Below are positions 1 to 8,568 of a stretch of DNA of 64,000 nt, piece by piece; within the stretch, counting starts at the first letter, position 1; every line of letters begins with the position of its first letter. The stretch spans positions 868,001-932,000 of the forward strand of contig OY282455.1 in NCBI GenBank assembly GCA_958296195.1, given 5' to 3'. The notes beneath the pieces are model-generated. The model saw only the letters and a program-made list of their open reading frames with translations. It had not been told where the DNA came from and did no database searches. A program made the position numbers and the translations under genes. The stretch is from an uncultured Pseudomonadales bacterium (lineage in GTDB: Bacteria; Pseudomonadota; Gammaproteobacteria; Pseudomonadales; Azotimanducaceae).

Positions 1-132
1 TCGGTCTTGGCCGATGGCCAGGGCCTCGGCGGCGAAGCTCCGCGCTATGGTGTGAACCACCTGCGGGCCGAGGTTCTGATCGACTATGCCGCGGATGTCG
101 TAAGCGCGGAAAATTCTAGGATCCAACACTGA
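1..132 (+). CDS. C-terminal end of an unidentified protein (partial)
   Basis: Frame 1 is open from the first base of the window to a TGA at 130-132 and gives 43 residues, including GEAPRYGVNHLRAEVLIDYA. The start lies outside the window. The composition and the GC-rich third positions look like real coding sequence, but I do not recognise the family from this tail. About 120 bp separate it from the sulfatase downstream on the same strand. Confidence 0.45.
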   Translation, partial: SVLADGQGLGGEAPRYGVNHLRAEVLIDYAADVVSAENSRIQH

Positions 133-255
133 TGAGCGCCCTATGAGGTTTTTGCCATGTTAGTCACGCCGTTCGGTTTTGGCTAGTCGACGACCTGACG
201 CGGGGCATTGGAGGAAGCCTGTTAATATTGGCGCCAGCCGATAGGTTGCGAACTC

Positions 256-1968
256 ATGTCCGACCCTCCACTTGGCAAAACTAGCGTAAGCGGCGCAAGG
301 CGGGATTGCATAAAGCGCTGTCCGCCGGCCCAATCCAAGCCCTGGTTGCGTGGGTTGAAGCTGAACGGGTGCATTGCGCTGGTCGCACTTTGCGCTTTCG
401 TGGTTGCGCCGGCCAACGCGGCGGAGCGGCCCAACGTCATCGTCATGCTGGCGGATGACTTGGGCTGGGCGGACGTGGGTTTTCACGGTGGGGACATCGA
501 CACGCCTTCCTTGGACCGGCTGGCCACCGAAGGGGTGGAGCTCAGCCGCTTTTACACCACGCCGATATGCTCCCCCACCAGAGCGGCCCTGATGACCGGG
601 CGCAACCCCATTCGGCTGGGCGTCGCCTACGGCGTCATCCTGCCTTGGGACAACAACGGCGTGCATACGGACGAGCGCTTCCTTTCCGAAGCCTTCCGGG
701 ACTTGGGCTATCAAACGGCGATGGTCGGCAAATGGCATTTGGGCCATGCGCAGCAGACCTACCATCCCAACAGCCGCGGTTTCGAGCACTTCTACGGGCA
801 CCTGCACACGGAGGTGGGCTACTATCCGCCGTTCGCCAATCAAGGCGGCAAGGACTTCCAGCGCAACGGCGTCTCCATAGACGACCAAGGCTACGAAACC
901 TTCCTGCTCGCCGCCGAGGCGGTGCGCTACATTCGGCAGCGTGACCGGAGCAGGCCTTTTTTCCTCTACCTGCCGTTCCTAGCCCCGCACACGCCCTTGG
1001 ACGCCCCGCAGGACCTGCAGGACAAGTACGCGGACATCGACACCGAGTTGCCGCCCGCCCGCAGTTCGCAAACGGACGGCACCCGCACCATCTCCAAGCT
1101 GCTGCTGCGGGACAGCGCTCGGCCGCTGTACGCGGCGGTGGTGGACGGCATGGACCAGGCGGTCGGCCAAGTTCTGCGGGCCTTGGACGACGAGGGCCTT
1201 AGCGACGACACCCTAGTGTTGTTCTTCAGCGACAACGGCGGCGCCGCCTACTCCCACGGCGGTGCCAACAACGCGCCGCTGCGCGGCGGCAAAGGAGAGG
1301 TGTTCGAGGGCGGCATACGGGTGGTGTCCTTGCTGCGTTGGCCAGCGCAGCTGCAGGGTGGCGGCAAGATGGACCAGATCATGTCGGTGATGGATGTCTT
1401 CCCCACCCTCATGGAGGCGGTCGGCGGAACTGCGGGTGAGCATTTGCCTTGGGATGGCGCAAGCCTGTGGCTCGCCATCCGCGACGGCCAGGCCGCGCCC
1501 CGCAACGAGGACCTGTTCTTTGCTTCGGAAACGCCCATTTACGGCCACTTCAACCTGACGCTGTTCAATGAGGAATGGAAGCTGGTGCAGGAAATACAGC
1601 AAGATCAGGTGACCACAACGGTCACCAACCACCTCTTCAAAATTTCCGAAGACCCTAATGAATACAACAATTTAGCTGCCGCCCACCCGGATCTGACGGC
1701 AGACATGGCGCAGCGCATCCGCAATTGGCGGGCGCTCTATCCCATCCACGGCACCCGCTCCCATTTGGTGGCCCCGCCAGGCTGGCGGGCGCCAAAGGAT
1801 TGGGCGACCTATCCGCGACCCTTGGACGCCCTGCAGAATGCCCCAGCTCCCGGCATGCCGCCCCCCGGCGTTGAGAGGATTCTGGACTGGCAGCACGGCG
1901 AGCGCGGCCGGCTGATCTACAACTGCGAATCCAAGTGGTATCTGGGCGGGTTGTGCTTGCGGCGCTAG
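256..1968 (+). CDS. Secreted sulfatase, S1 family (arylsulfatase B-like)
   Basis: The 570-aa product hydrolyses a sulfate ester, probably on a sulfated polysaccharide or oligosaccharide, in the periplasm or outside the cell. A hydrophobic export segment lies near residues 35-56 and ends at an ANAA-type cleavage site. The mature part opens with PNVIVMLADDLGWADVG, which supplies the metal-binding Asp pair of sulfatases. Cys105 in CSPTR is the residue that would be converted to formylglycine. GKWHLGH and FFSDNGG (the second metal site) are also present. The run from RNPIRLGV to the GVHTDE segment resembles arylsulfatase B/J-type enzymes. The N-terminus before the signal peptide is long, so the true start may lie further downstream. 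The last codons lie in a 130-bp tandem duplication. No formylglycine-generating enzyme gene is seen in the window. Confidence 0.9.
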   Translation: MSDPPLGKTSVSGARRDCIKRCPPAQSKPWLRGLKLNGCIALVALCAFVVAPANAAERPNVIVMLADDLGWADVGFHGGDIDTPSLDRLATEGVELSRFYTTPICSPTRAALMTGRNPIRLGVAYGVILPWDNNGVHTDERFLSEAFRDLGYQTAMVGKWHLGHAQQTYHPNSRGFEHFYGHLHTEVGYYPPFANQGGKDFQRNGVSIDDQGYETFLLAAEAVRYIRQRDRSRPFFLYLPFLAPHTPLDAPQDLQDKYADIDTELPPARSSQTDGTRTISKLLLRDSARPLYAAVVDGMDQAVGQVLRALDDEGLSDDTLVLFFSDNGGAAYSHGGANNAPLRGGKGEVFEGGIRVVSLLRWPAQLQGGGKMDQIMSVMDVFPTLMEAVGGTAGEHLPWDGASLWLAIRDGQAAPRNEDLFFASETPIYGHFNLTLFNEEWKLVQEIQQDQVTTTVTNHLFKISEDPNEYNNLAAAHPDLTADMAQRIRNWRALYPIHGTRSHLVAPPGWRAPKDWATYPRPLDALQNAPAPGMPPPGVERILDWQHGERGRLIYNCESKWYLGGLCLRR

Positions 1969-2160
1969 GTTTTGCCGCGGCGCCAAGGCCACGCTGGAAG
2001 GATTTTGGGGCCCTCTGGGATGTTTGACCAAGCGCGGCCGGCTGATCTACAACTGCGAATCCCAATGGTATCTGGGCGGGCTGTGCTTGCGACCCTAGGT
2101 TTTGCCGCGGCGCCAAGGCCGCACTGGAAGGATTTTGGGACCCTCTGGAATGTTTGACCA
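1901..2160 (+). repeat. 130-bp direct tandem duplication across the sulfatase 3' end
   Basis: Copy 1 is 1901-2030 and copy 2 is 2031-2160, exactly adjacent. They differ at about nine positions (about 93% identity). Each copy carries the final 22 codons of the sulfatase, its stop codon and the spacer after it. Copy 2 still reads RGRLIYNCESQWYLGG and a stop in the matching frame, so it is a vestigial gene tail with no function of its own. The second copy lies directly upstream of the next gene and forms its leader. Confidence 0.95.
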
Positions 2161-2179
2161 GAGACAAGGTGCATTGGAT

Positions 2180-3862
2180 ATGCAAGTACACTCCGAACTG
2201 CCTAGCCACAGGATGTCGTGGTCATCAACTTTCCCAGCAGTTCCTCGCAATTTACGAAGGGTCCTGCTGAGCGCCATCGCCTTAAGCGTCGCTGCGATGC
2301 CGGTGCAGGCGGCCAACATGCCGCCGAGAAATCCTTATTTGGCGGACTCCAGCTACTCAATGGCCCACGGCAACCCCGCCCAACAGGACGCGGTGCCTCA
2401 AGCTGGGCCGACCGGCCCTAGCCGGACCCTGCTGCCGGAGCAGATCGACTACCGCCATGTCGGCCCCGGCCATTTCGGCGCCACCACCTCCGGCCTGTAT
2501 GCGGACGGAAGGCGCATCCTTTGGGGCAACGGCATCGATCGCATCGTCAAGATCGACCACGATAGCTTTGAAGTGCTGCAGGAATTCCATTTTCCGGGCG
2601 CGGAGGTTTACGCGACGGAGGAGGCCGAGGCCGCCATCGCCGCCTTGGACGCCAACAACGACGGCTTCTTCGCCTTGGCTGGAGCGTTCCGGCAAATGCT
2701 GAAGTACCGCGACCTCGCCAACCTCTACACCGTGCTGGACCGGGACCACAACTACTACATCGGCAGCCGCGACGGGACCATCACCGCCTACGGCGATGCG
2801 GACCCACGGGACTCCCGCTCCGCCATCGTCAAGCTGCGGGAAATGCGCCTGCCGCCTGAAGTGACCGGCTCCGTCATGGGCCTGAACATGACCTACGACG
2901 GCTGGCTGTTGGTGGTCACGGAGCACGGCCATGTAGTGACGGTGAAGCGGGACTTCAGCGCAACCCGCACCCTGCGCCTGCAGCACAGCGAGGGTGCGGA
3001 GGCCAAGGCCACAGGCCCCACCGGGCGTGGCTGGATACGCAACGCCCCCGCCTTGGACGCCGACGGCGGCATCTACGTCGTCTCCCAGGAACACATGCAC
3101 AAAGTGGTGTGGAACGGCGAGCGGCTGTCCCGCGAACCCCGGGACGGCGCCTGGACCTCCCCTTACCGCAACGGCTGGGGGCATGGTAGCGGCGCCACGC
3201 CGGCGTTGATGGGCTTTGGCGAAGAAGATCGATTCGTGGTCATCACCGATGGCGAGCCGCGCATGAACCTAGTGCTCTATTGGCGTGACCGCATTCCCGA
3301 GGACTGGCCGGGGTTGCCAGGCTACGACCGGCGGGTGGCAGGTGTGCAGCCGGTGACGATGGGCGACGAATCGCTTGCCGAAATTCAGTCCGAACAGTCC
3401 GTGGTGGTGGCCGGCTACGGCGCCCTGGTGGTCAACAATGAAGCGCGCAACGCGCCTTGGTATTTGCCGGCGCGGGCGCGCGGCCTGTTGGTGGGATTGC
3501 TGGGCAACAATCCCCGCCATCAGCCCTATGGTGTGCAGAAGTTCGCTTGGCGGCCCGCTACGCGATCCTTCGCTCCCGCGTGGGTGAACGGGGAGATCAG
3601 TTCGCCGAGCTCCGTGCCCTTGGTCAGCCTGGCCTCCAACTTGGTTTACTTCATCGGTGCAAGGGATGGCCAATTCACATTGGAGGCGCTGGATTGGAGC
3701 ACCGGCGTCGCCAGCTTCCACTACGTCATCGGCGGCCAAAGGTACAACGTGATGTACGCCGGCACCTTGTTGGACGAAAACGGAAGGGTTCACTACGGCA
3801 CCCCTTGGGGGCGGGTGCGCCTGCGCCCTTCGGCGATTCGGCGGAACGGCGCCGCCAAATAG
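2180..3862 (+). CDS. Exported protein of unknown function, beta-propeller-like
   Basis: The product is about 560 aa. From the ATG at 2180 the N-terminus carries a basic stretch and a hydrophobic helix ending in AAMPVQAAN, a likely signal peptide cut near residue 44. A start at 2213 or further upstream is also possible. The rest alternates short beta-rich segments such as YYIGSRDGTITAYG, GWLLVVTEHGHVVTV and GIYVVSQEHMHKVVW, which looks like the blades of a PQQ- or SMP-30-like propeller. A DANNDGFF segment resembles an EF-hand calcium loop. It follows the sulfatase on the same strand, so the two may be cotranscribed, but I cannot assign a substrate. Confidence 0.7.
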   Translation: MQVHSELPSHRMSWSSTFPAVPRNLRRVLLSAIALSVAAMPVQAANMPPRNPYLADSSYSMAHGNPAQQDAVPQAGPTGPSRTLLPEQIDYRHVGPGHFGATTSGLYADGRRILWGNGIDRIVKIDHDSFEVLQEFHFPGAEVYATEEAEAAIAALDANNDGFFALAGAFRQMLKYRDLANLYTVLDRDHNYYIGSRDGTITAYGDADPRDSRSAIVKLREMRLPPEVTGSVMGLNMTYDGWLLVVTEHGHVVTVKRDFSATRTLRLQHSEGAEAKATGPTGRGWIRNAPALDADGGIYVVSQEHMHKVVWNGERLSREPRDGAWTSPYRNGWGHGSGATPALMGFGEEDRFVVITDGEPRMNLVLYWRDRIPEDWPGLPGYDRRVAGVQPVTMGDESLAEIQSEQSVVVAGYGALVVNNEARNAPWYLPARARGLLVGLLGNNPRHQPYGVQKFAWRPATRSFAPAWVNGEISSPSSVPLVSLASNLVYFIGARDGQFTLEALDWSTGVASFHYVIGGQRYNVMYAGTLLDENGRVHYGTPWGRVRLRPSAIRRNGAAK

Positions 3863-3867
3863 ACGGC

Positions 3868-5076
3868 CTAGTGCGGACTTTCGGGGAAAAACAACTCGGC
3901 TAGGCGCTGCACCAAAGCTGCGGCGAGCGCCTCCTTGCTTTGGTAGGGCAACTCCGCTTCACCATCCGCCCAGATTAGGGTGGCGGCGTTGTGGTCGCTG
4001 TTGAAGCCAATCTCTTTGTTGGACACATCGTTGACGACGATGGCGTCAAGGTTCTTGTGCCGGCGCTTGCTGCGGGCGTGCTCCAGGGCGTTTTCCGTTT
4101 CGGCGGCGAAGCCGACCACCACCGGGGCTTGGGGCAAGGCGGCCACTGCGGCGATGATGTCCGGATTCTCCACCAAGGAAAGCTTGAGCGGCGCCCCGTT
4201 GCGCTTCTTCAGTTTTTGCTGGTTTTGGACGCTGGGTCGATAGTCCGCCACGGCGGCCACGCCGACCACCAGCGCCTGCTCCGCGGCGCGGGCCAGCACG
4301 GCGTCGTGCATGTCCTGGGCGCTGACAACCTCAATGCGCTCCACGTTCGCCGGAGCCGGCAGGTTGCTCGGGCCGGAGACAAGGATGGTTTGGGCGCCGG
4401 CGGCAGCGGCGGCTTGGGCGATGGCGTAGCCTTGCTTGCCGGAGCTTTGGTTGGAAAGGTAGCGCACCGGGTCCAGCGCCTCCTGGGTGGGGCCGGCGGT
4501 CACCAGCACCTTGCGGCCCTTTAGGCAGGGTGCCGCCAAGGTTTGTTGCACGGCCAACAGCAGCGCTTCGGGTTCCGCCATGCGGCCCGGCCCGGTGTCG
4601 CCGCAGGCTTGGTCGCCAACCTCGGGGCCGATGATGCGCCGCTCGTCTTCGGCCAGGATGGCGGCGTTGCGGCGGGTTGCCGGATTCCGCCACATGGCTT
4701 GGTTCATGGCGGGAGCCAGCAGAATCGGCGCATTGGTTGCCAGGCACAAAGTCGTCAACAGATCGGGCGCCAAACCCTGAGCCAAGCAGGCCATGAAATG
4801 GGCAGTGGCCGGCGCCGCTAGAACGAGGTCCGCCCAGCGGGCCAACTCGATGTGCCCCATGGCGGCCTCCGCCTCTCGGTCCCACAGGTCGTCGCGCACC
4901 GACCGCCCGGAAAGGGCCTGCATGGTGACAGGCGCCACGAATGCATGGGCGCTGCGGCTGAAGACCACCTGCACGTTAGCGCCTTCGTTGCGCAAATGTC
5001 GCACAAGAATTGGAGCTTTGTAGGCTGCAATTCCGCCTGTCACACCGAGCAGAATGTTCTTTTCCGCGAGAGTCAT
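3868..5076 (-). CDS. coaBC: Bifunctional phosphopantothenoylcysteine decarboxylase / phosphopantothenate-cysteine ligase
   Basis: This cytosolic enzyme carries out two steps of coenzyme A synthesis: joining cysteine to 4'-phosphopantothenate using CTP, then decarboxylating the product with FMN. The N-terminal CoaC flavoprotein half (about residues 1-185) shows GVTGGIAAYKAP, the catalytic His in MGHIELARWAD, the PAMN motif, and the Cys-containing flap in ACGDTGPGRMAEP. The CoaB half begins at KVLVTAGPTQEALDPVRYL and keeps SSGKQGYAIA and VVGFAAETEN. The length of 402 aa is normal. It is divergent from radC, with only about 30 bp between the two start codons, as in many gammaproteobacteria, and convergent with the secreted protein gene, which ends 5 bp away. 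Confidence 0.97.
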   Translation of the reverse strand: MTLAEKNILLGVTGGIAAYKAPILVRHLRNEGANVQVVFSRSAHAFVAPVTMQALSGRSVRDDLWDREAEAAMGHIELARWADLVLAAPATAHFMACLAQGLAPDLLTTLCLATNAPILLAPAMNQAMWRNPATRRNAAILAEDERRIIGPEVGDQACGDTGPGRMAEPEALLLAVQQTLAAPCLKGRKVLVTAGPTQEALDPVRYLSNQSSGKQGYAIAQAAAAAGAQTILVSGPSNLPAPANVERIEVVSAQDMHDAVLARAAEQALVVGVAAVADYRPSVQNQQKLKKRNGAPLKLSLVENPDIIAAVAALPQAPVVVGFAAETENALEHARSKRRHKNLDAIVVNDVSNKEIGFNSDHNAATLIWADGEAELPYQSKEALAAALVQRLAELFFPESPH

Positions 5077-5105
5077 GCCGGCATCTTAGCAGCATAATTT
5101 GGCCG

Positions 5106-5789
5106 ATGAACCGAATGAAAATCACCGACAGGCGCATCGTTGACCGTCCTCGTGAGCGGCTGCTGGCCGCCGACCACGGCATGCTCAACGATGCGGAGCT
5201 TCTTGCCGTGCTGCTGCGCACCGGCCAAGCCGACTGTGACGCGCTGGAACTCGGCTACCATCTCCTGGCCGCCTACGGCTCCGTGCGCGGCTTGCTCGAC
5301 GCGCCGGTTGCCGAACTGCTCAAGCGGCCGGGGCTCGGCCCCACGAGGGTGGCTAGCCTGAAGGTTGTTATGCCCATCACGGCCCGTTACGTCGCCAGCC
5401 GCTTGAAGGAGCCGCGCAGCTTTCCCGGGACGAAGGAAGCCACGATGTTCGTGATGGCGGAGTATGCAGGGCTGGAGCGGGAGATCTTCGGTTGCCTCTT
5501 TCTCGACGCCCGGCATCGCCTGCTCAGTTTCGACAAGCTGTTTTTCGGTTCGGTGGACCGGGCCAACGTGTTCCCTAGGGAGGTTGCCAAGGCTGCTCTG
5601 GACTGCAACGCCGCCGCGGTGATTTTCGCCCACAACCATCCCTCCGGCATGGCCGAGCCTTCGCTCACGGACATCGAACTCACCAAGCGCTTGGTACACA
5701 TCCTCCAGGAGCTCGACGTGCGTGTCCTGGACCACTTGGTGGTGGGCCATGACGGTGCCGTGTCCATGGCGGAGCGTGGCTACCTCTGA
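5106..5789 (+). CDS. radC: RadC family JAB/MPN metalloprotein
   Basis: The product is a 227-aa RadC/YicR homologue. An N-terminal helix-hairpin-helix-like region contains KRPGLGPTRVASLK. The JAMM metal-binding motif is complete: HNHPSGMAEPSLTDIELT has both histidines and the Asp. Despite the name, the family has no settled role in DNA repair. The ATG at 5106 was chosen because it gives the usual family length and the typical opening KITDRRIVDRPRERLL. Earlier in-frame starts would run into the divergent coaBC promoter region. The position between coaBC and rpmB is the classic one. Confidence 0.95.
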   Translation: MNRMKITDRRIVDRPRERLLAADHGMLNDAELLAVLLRTGQADCDALELGYHLLAAYGSVRGLLDAPVAELLKRPGLGPTRVASLKVVMPITARYVASRLKEPRSFPGTKEATMFVMAEYAGLEREIFGCLFLDARHRLLSFDKLFFGSVDRANVFPREVAKAALDCNAAAVIFAHNHPSGMAEPSLTDIELTKRLVHILQELDVRVLDHLVVGHDGAVSMAERGYL

Positions 5790-5926
5790 CCGCCGGTGCC
5801 GAGTTCGCCGGAAGAGCCCAGCAAGCCGCGAAAAAGATTGCATTTTTGTTTTTGGTGGTATTAGTATTCATCGCCCCGCCGGGTCGAAAGCAGCAAGCCG
5901 GCGAAACGGAACAAGGAGATTGACCC

Positions 5927-6310
5927 ATGAATGATCGGAGCAAATTCAAGGTCGCCCGCGTGGTCGGTGCCGCGTTGGTGCTTTTGGCACTGCCGGCGGC
6001 GCTGCAGGCGGCGCAGGCGCGCATGACCACCAACGTCGTTCGGACGCTAGCGTCGGAGGATGCGTCCTACGGCGGCTGCATGGCGCAGTTGCAGGATTCC
6101 GTGATGGAGGCGACGGGCTTGGACTGCCCAAGCAAATGGGTGACTTTCAGTTGCGCCGGCGAGCACACCAGCAAAGCCACGGCGCGGCGCCTGTACGACT
6201 CTGCACAGTTGGCCTTCGTGACCGGCCGGCAAGCGATGGTGGCCGTGGACGACGAGCGTAAGCACGATTCCTACTGCTTCGTCTCAAGGATCGACGTGCT
6301 CGGCAACTAA
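5927..6310 (+). CDS. Small secreted cysteine-containing protein, unknown function
   Basis: The product is 127 aa. An N-terminal helix (VVGAALVLLALPAALQAAQA) is a clear signal peptide, so the mature protein is about 95 aa and exported. Four mature cysteines (in GGCM, LDCPS, FSCAG and SYCF) could form two disulfides. The segment LYDSAQLAFVTGRQAMVAVDD followed by a Cys-containing strand recalls small OB-fold B-subunit-like exported proteins, but this is only a weak visual resemblance. A good AAGGAG ribosome binding site lies just before the ATG. It is an unusual passenger between radC and rpmB. Confidence 0.75.
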   Translation: MNDRSKFKVARVVGAALVLLALPAALQAAQARMTTNVVRTLASEDASYGGCMAQLQDSVMEATGLDCPSKWVTFSCAGEHTSKATARRLYDSAQLAFVTGRQAMVAVDDERKHDSYCFVSRIDVLGN

Positions 6311-6335
6311 ATAGGCGTGAGTTCGGGGTAGGGCC

Positions 6336-6572
6336 GTGGCGCAAGTGTGCCAAGTAACCGGCAAGCGGCCGCTTGCGGGGAACAATGTCAGCCATGCGCA
6401 AAATAAGACGCGGCGGCGTTTTGCGCCGAATCTGCACTACCATCGGTTCTGGGTGGAGAGCGAAAAGCGCTTCGTTCGGCTGCGGATTTCCGCCAAGGGC
6501 ATGCGCATCGTTGACAAGAAGGGCATAGAGTCGGTGCTCGCCGAACTGAGGGCCCGGGGGGAGAAGGTTTAG
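6336..6572 (+). CDS. rpmB: Large ribosomal subunit protein bL28
   Basis: The 78-aa product is a full-length L28: [20 protein letters not shown], then [20 protein letters not shown] and the C-terminal [11 protein letters not shown]. Translation most likely starts at the GTG at 6336, because the conserved second-residue region follows directly and no ATG is available upstream. rpmG follows about 30 bp downstream, so the two should be cotranscribed. Confidence 0.97.
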   Translation: MAQVCQVTGKRPLAGNNVSHAQNKTRRRFAPNLHYHRFWVESEKRFVRLRISAKGMRIVDKKGIESVLAELRARGEKV

Positions 6573-6601
6573 CGTCGCCCGCCGGCGACTGGAGGCTGTT
6601 C

Positions 6602-6763
6602 ATGGGCAATCGGGACAAGATCAAGCTCGTTTCGAGCGCGGGCACCGGCCACTACTACACCACGGACAAGAACAAGCGCCGCACACCGGACAAGCTGGAG
6701 CTCAAGAAGTTTGACCCGGTGATTCGCAAGCATGTCCTCTACACGGAAGCCAAAATAAAGTAG
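6602..6763 (+). CDS. rpmG: Large ribosomal subunit protein bL33, zinc-free type
   Basis: A 53-codon gene between rpmB and mutM encodes a protein with [20 protein letters not shown] and [12 protein letters not shown], diagnostic for L33. It has no cysteines, so it is the zinc-independent (C-minus) form. It sits in the standard rpmB-rpmG pair. The GGAGG of the sequence CTGGAGGCTGTTC just before the ATG acts as the ribosome binding site. Confidence 0.97.
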   Translation: MGNRDKIKLVSSAGTGHYYTTDKNKRRTPDKLELKKFDPVIRKHVLYTEAKIK

Positions 6764-6784
6764 TCCTGCGCCGGCCATGCACCC

Positions 6785-7603
6785 ATGCCGGAGCTGCCGG
6801 AAGTTGAAACCACTAGACGCGGCCTGCAGGACCACATTGTGGGATGCCGGCTTGGCGGCTGGAACGTACGCAACCCCGCCTTGCGCTGGCCTGTTGAAAT
6901 TCCGGCGCTGCTTCAGGGTCGTCGCCTGCTCGCCCTGAATCGAAGGGCCAAATACTTGCTGTTCCAATTCCGTCCCGGCACTCTGCTGCTGCATCTAGGC
7001 ATGTCCGGCAGCTTGCGGTTGTTGGCGGCGCCGGCCTCCAAGCCGCTGCGGCACGACCATGTGGATCTGGCGTTCAGCGGCGGCAAAGTCTTGCGGCTGA
7101 ATGATCCGCGGCGGTTTGGCTGCATTCGCTGGCAACCCGGCGCCGCGGCGGCGCATCCGTTGTTGGCCCATCTGGGAGTGGAGCCGCTGAGCGGCGACCT
7201 GACCGGTCGCTATCTCAAGGACTGCGCCAAGAGCCGCAAGGTGGCGGTCAAGACCTTCATCATGGACAGTCGCATCCTCGTGGGCGTTGGCAACATCTAT
7301 GCGGCGGAATCCCTGTTTTTGGCTGGCGTTCGCCCTTCAACAGCGGCCGGACGGGTGACCTTAAGCGGCTTCGCGGCCTTGGCGGAGGCCATTAAGCGGG
7401 TCTTGAACCAAGCGCTGGACGCCGGTGGCACAACCTTGCGGGACTTTGTGGGCAGCGACGGCCGGCCTGGCTATTTCAGGCAGAAGCTGAATGTTTACGG
7501 CAGAAGCGGAAGGCCCTGCCGACGCTGCGGCGCCAGCTTGCAGCATAGGCGAATAGGCGGACGGGCGACGGTTTTCTGCCGGCGCTGCCAAGCTGCCCGA
7601 TAG
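6785..7603 (+). CDS. mutM: Formamidopyrimidine-DNA glycosylase (8-oxoguanine repair)
   Basis: Fpg removes oxidised purines from DNA and nicks the abasic site. The protein begins MPELPEVETTRRGL, where Pro2 is the Schiff-base nucleophile and Glu3 the catalytic acid. The H2TH region contains ILVGVGNIYAAESLF. The C-terminal zinc finger is C-x2-C (CRRCGA) followed by CRRC at the end. The length of 272 aa is typical. It follows rpmG by about 20 bp and is convergent with ftsX, whose stop codon is 2 bp away. A second, more divergent member of the family is at 27598-28482. Confidence 0.97.
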   Translation: MPELPEVETTRRGLQDHIVGCRLGGWNVRNPALRWPVEIPALLQGRRLLALNRRAKYLLFQFRPGTLLLHLGMSGSLRLLAAPASKPLRHDHVDLAFSGGKVLRLNDPRRFGCIRWQPGAAAAHPLLAHLGVEPLSGDLTGRYLKDCAKSRKVAVKTFIMDSRILVGVGNIYAAESLFLAGVRPSTAAGRVTLSGFAALAEAIKRVLNQALDAGGTTLRDFVGSDGRPGYFRQKLNVYGRSGRPCRRCGASLQHRRIGGRATVFCRRCQAAR

Positions 7604-7604
7604 G

Positions 7605-8555
7605 TCAGAGCACCTCCAGTCGGAACAGCCGTTGCCGCACGGCCAGCACTGCTCCGGCAACGCCGAGGGCGCCGCCCGTGGCCAGCAACGCCAGAACGAA
7701 GAGAATGTCAAAGCCGCGCAGTTCAAGGGTCTCATTGAAGCTGCCCAGCAGCCCCCGCAAGGGCGTCTCCAAGGCGAGCAGGCCCAAGCTGAGCAGCACG
7801 GCCGCGAACAGCCCGCCGCCGACCCCGTAGAACACGCCGAAATACAGAAAGGGTCGGCGAATCTGCGCATTGCTGGCGCCGACCAGCTTCATCACCTTGA
7901 GTTCGTCGAGTTGCGCTTCGATGGCGAGACGCACGGTGGTCGCGCTGATGAGCACGGTGCCGACGCCGAACAATACTCCCAGCACCCATCCGAGCCGCTG
8001 CGCCAAACGGGAGGCGGCGTTGATGCGCTCCAGCCAAGTGCGCTCCACCATCACCTCGGCGACGCCGTTTTCCTTGCGCAAGCGGACCGCCATGGCATCC
8101 AATTGATCCGCCGTCAAACTGGCCGCGACATTCACGCGCAGGGAGGCGGGCAGCGGGTTGGTCTCCAAATCCGCCAAGGCGTCGTGCAAGTTGGTGTGCT
8201 GGAGAAATTCCCTCAATGCCTCGTCTTGGCTGGTCAACACCACGGATTCCACCTCCGGCTGCTGGTCCAGACGCATGGCCAGCAAGGGCGCATCCTTGGC
8301 GCCCAGCTCGAAGTAAACCGAAATGCCCGGGCGCCCGCCCCAATCCGCAGCCAACCGGGACAGATTGGCTTGAGTCAGCATTAGGCCCGCCGGCAGTGCC
8401 AGGGCAATGCCGACCAACGTCCACACCAAGAGGCTGGTGGCAGCCCGGTTGGAGGTGAATTGCAGCATGTCCTGAGCCACTCGATAGTGGTCTTGCCAGC
8501 GCGAAGAACGGCGCGACGGACGCGGCCAAGGACTTTTTGGAAGCTTGCTGCGCAT
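7605..8555 (-). CDS. ftsX: Cell division protein FtsX
   Basis: FtsX is the membrane subunit of the FtsEX complex, which couples divisome state to periplasmic peptidoglycan hydrolase activation. The 316-aa product has a cytoplasmic N-terminus, a first TM helix (LLVWTLVGIALALPAGLML), a periplasmic loop of about 110 residues, and three further TM segments in the second half, with the conserved ELKVMKLVGAS motif at the start of the second TM region. It lies 13 bp after ftsE in the ftsY-ftsE-ftsX operon. Confidence 0.95.
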   Translation of the reverse strand: MRSKLPKSPWPRPSRRSSRWQDHYRVAQDMLQFTSNRAATSLLVWTLVGIALALPAGLMLTQANLSRLAADWGGRPGISVYFELGAKDAPLLAMRLDQQPEVESVVLTSQDEALREFLQHTNLHDALADLETNPLPASLRVNVAASLTADQLDAMAVRLRKENGVAEVMVERTWLERINAASRLAQRLGWVLGVLFGVGTVLISATTVRLAIEAQLDELKVMKLVGASNAQIRRPFLYFGVFYGVGGGLFAAVLLSLGLLALETPLRGLLGSFNETLELRGFDILFVLALLATGGALGVAGAVLAVRQRLFRLEVL

Positions 8556-8568
8556 CAGCGGCTAACCC

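Noticed and set aside
160-888. Long minus-strand open frame opposite the sulfatase gene
   Set aside because: It lies entirely antisense to a gene with clear sulfatase motifs, and its translation shows no recognisable domain; GC-rich DNA often leaves such antisense frames open.
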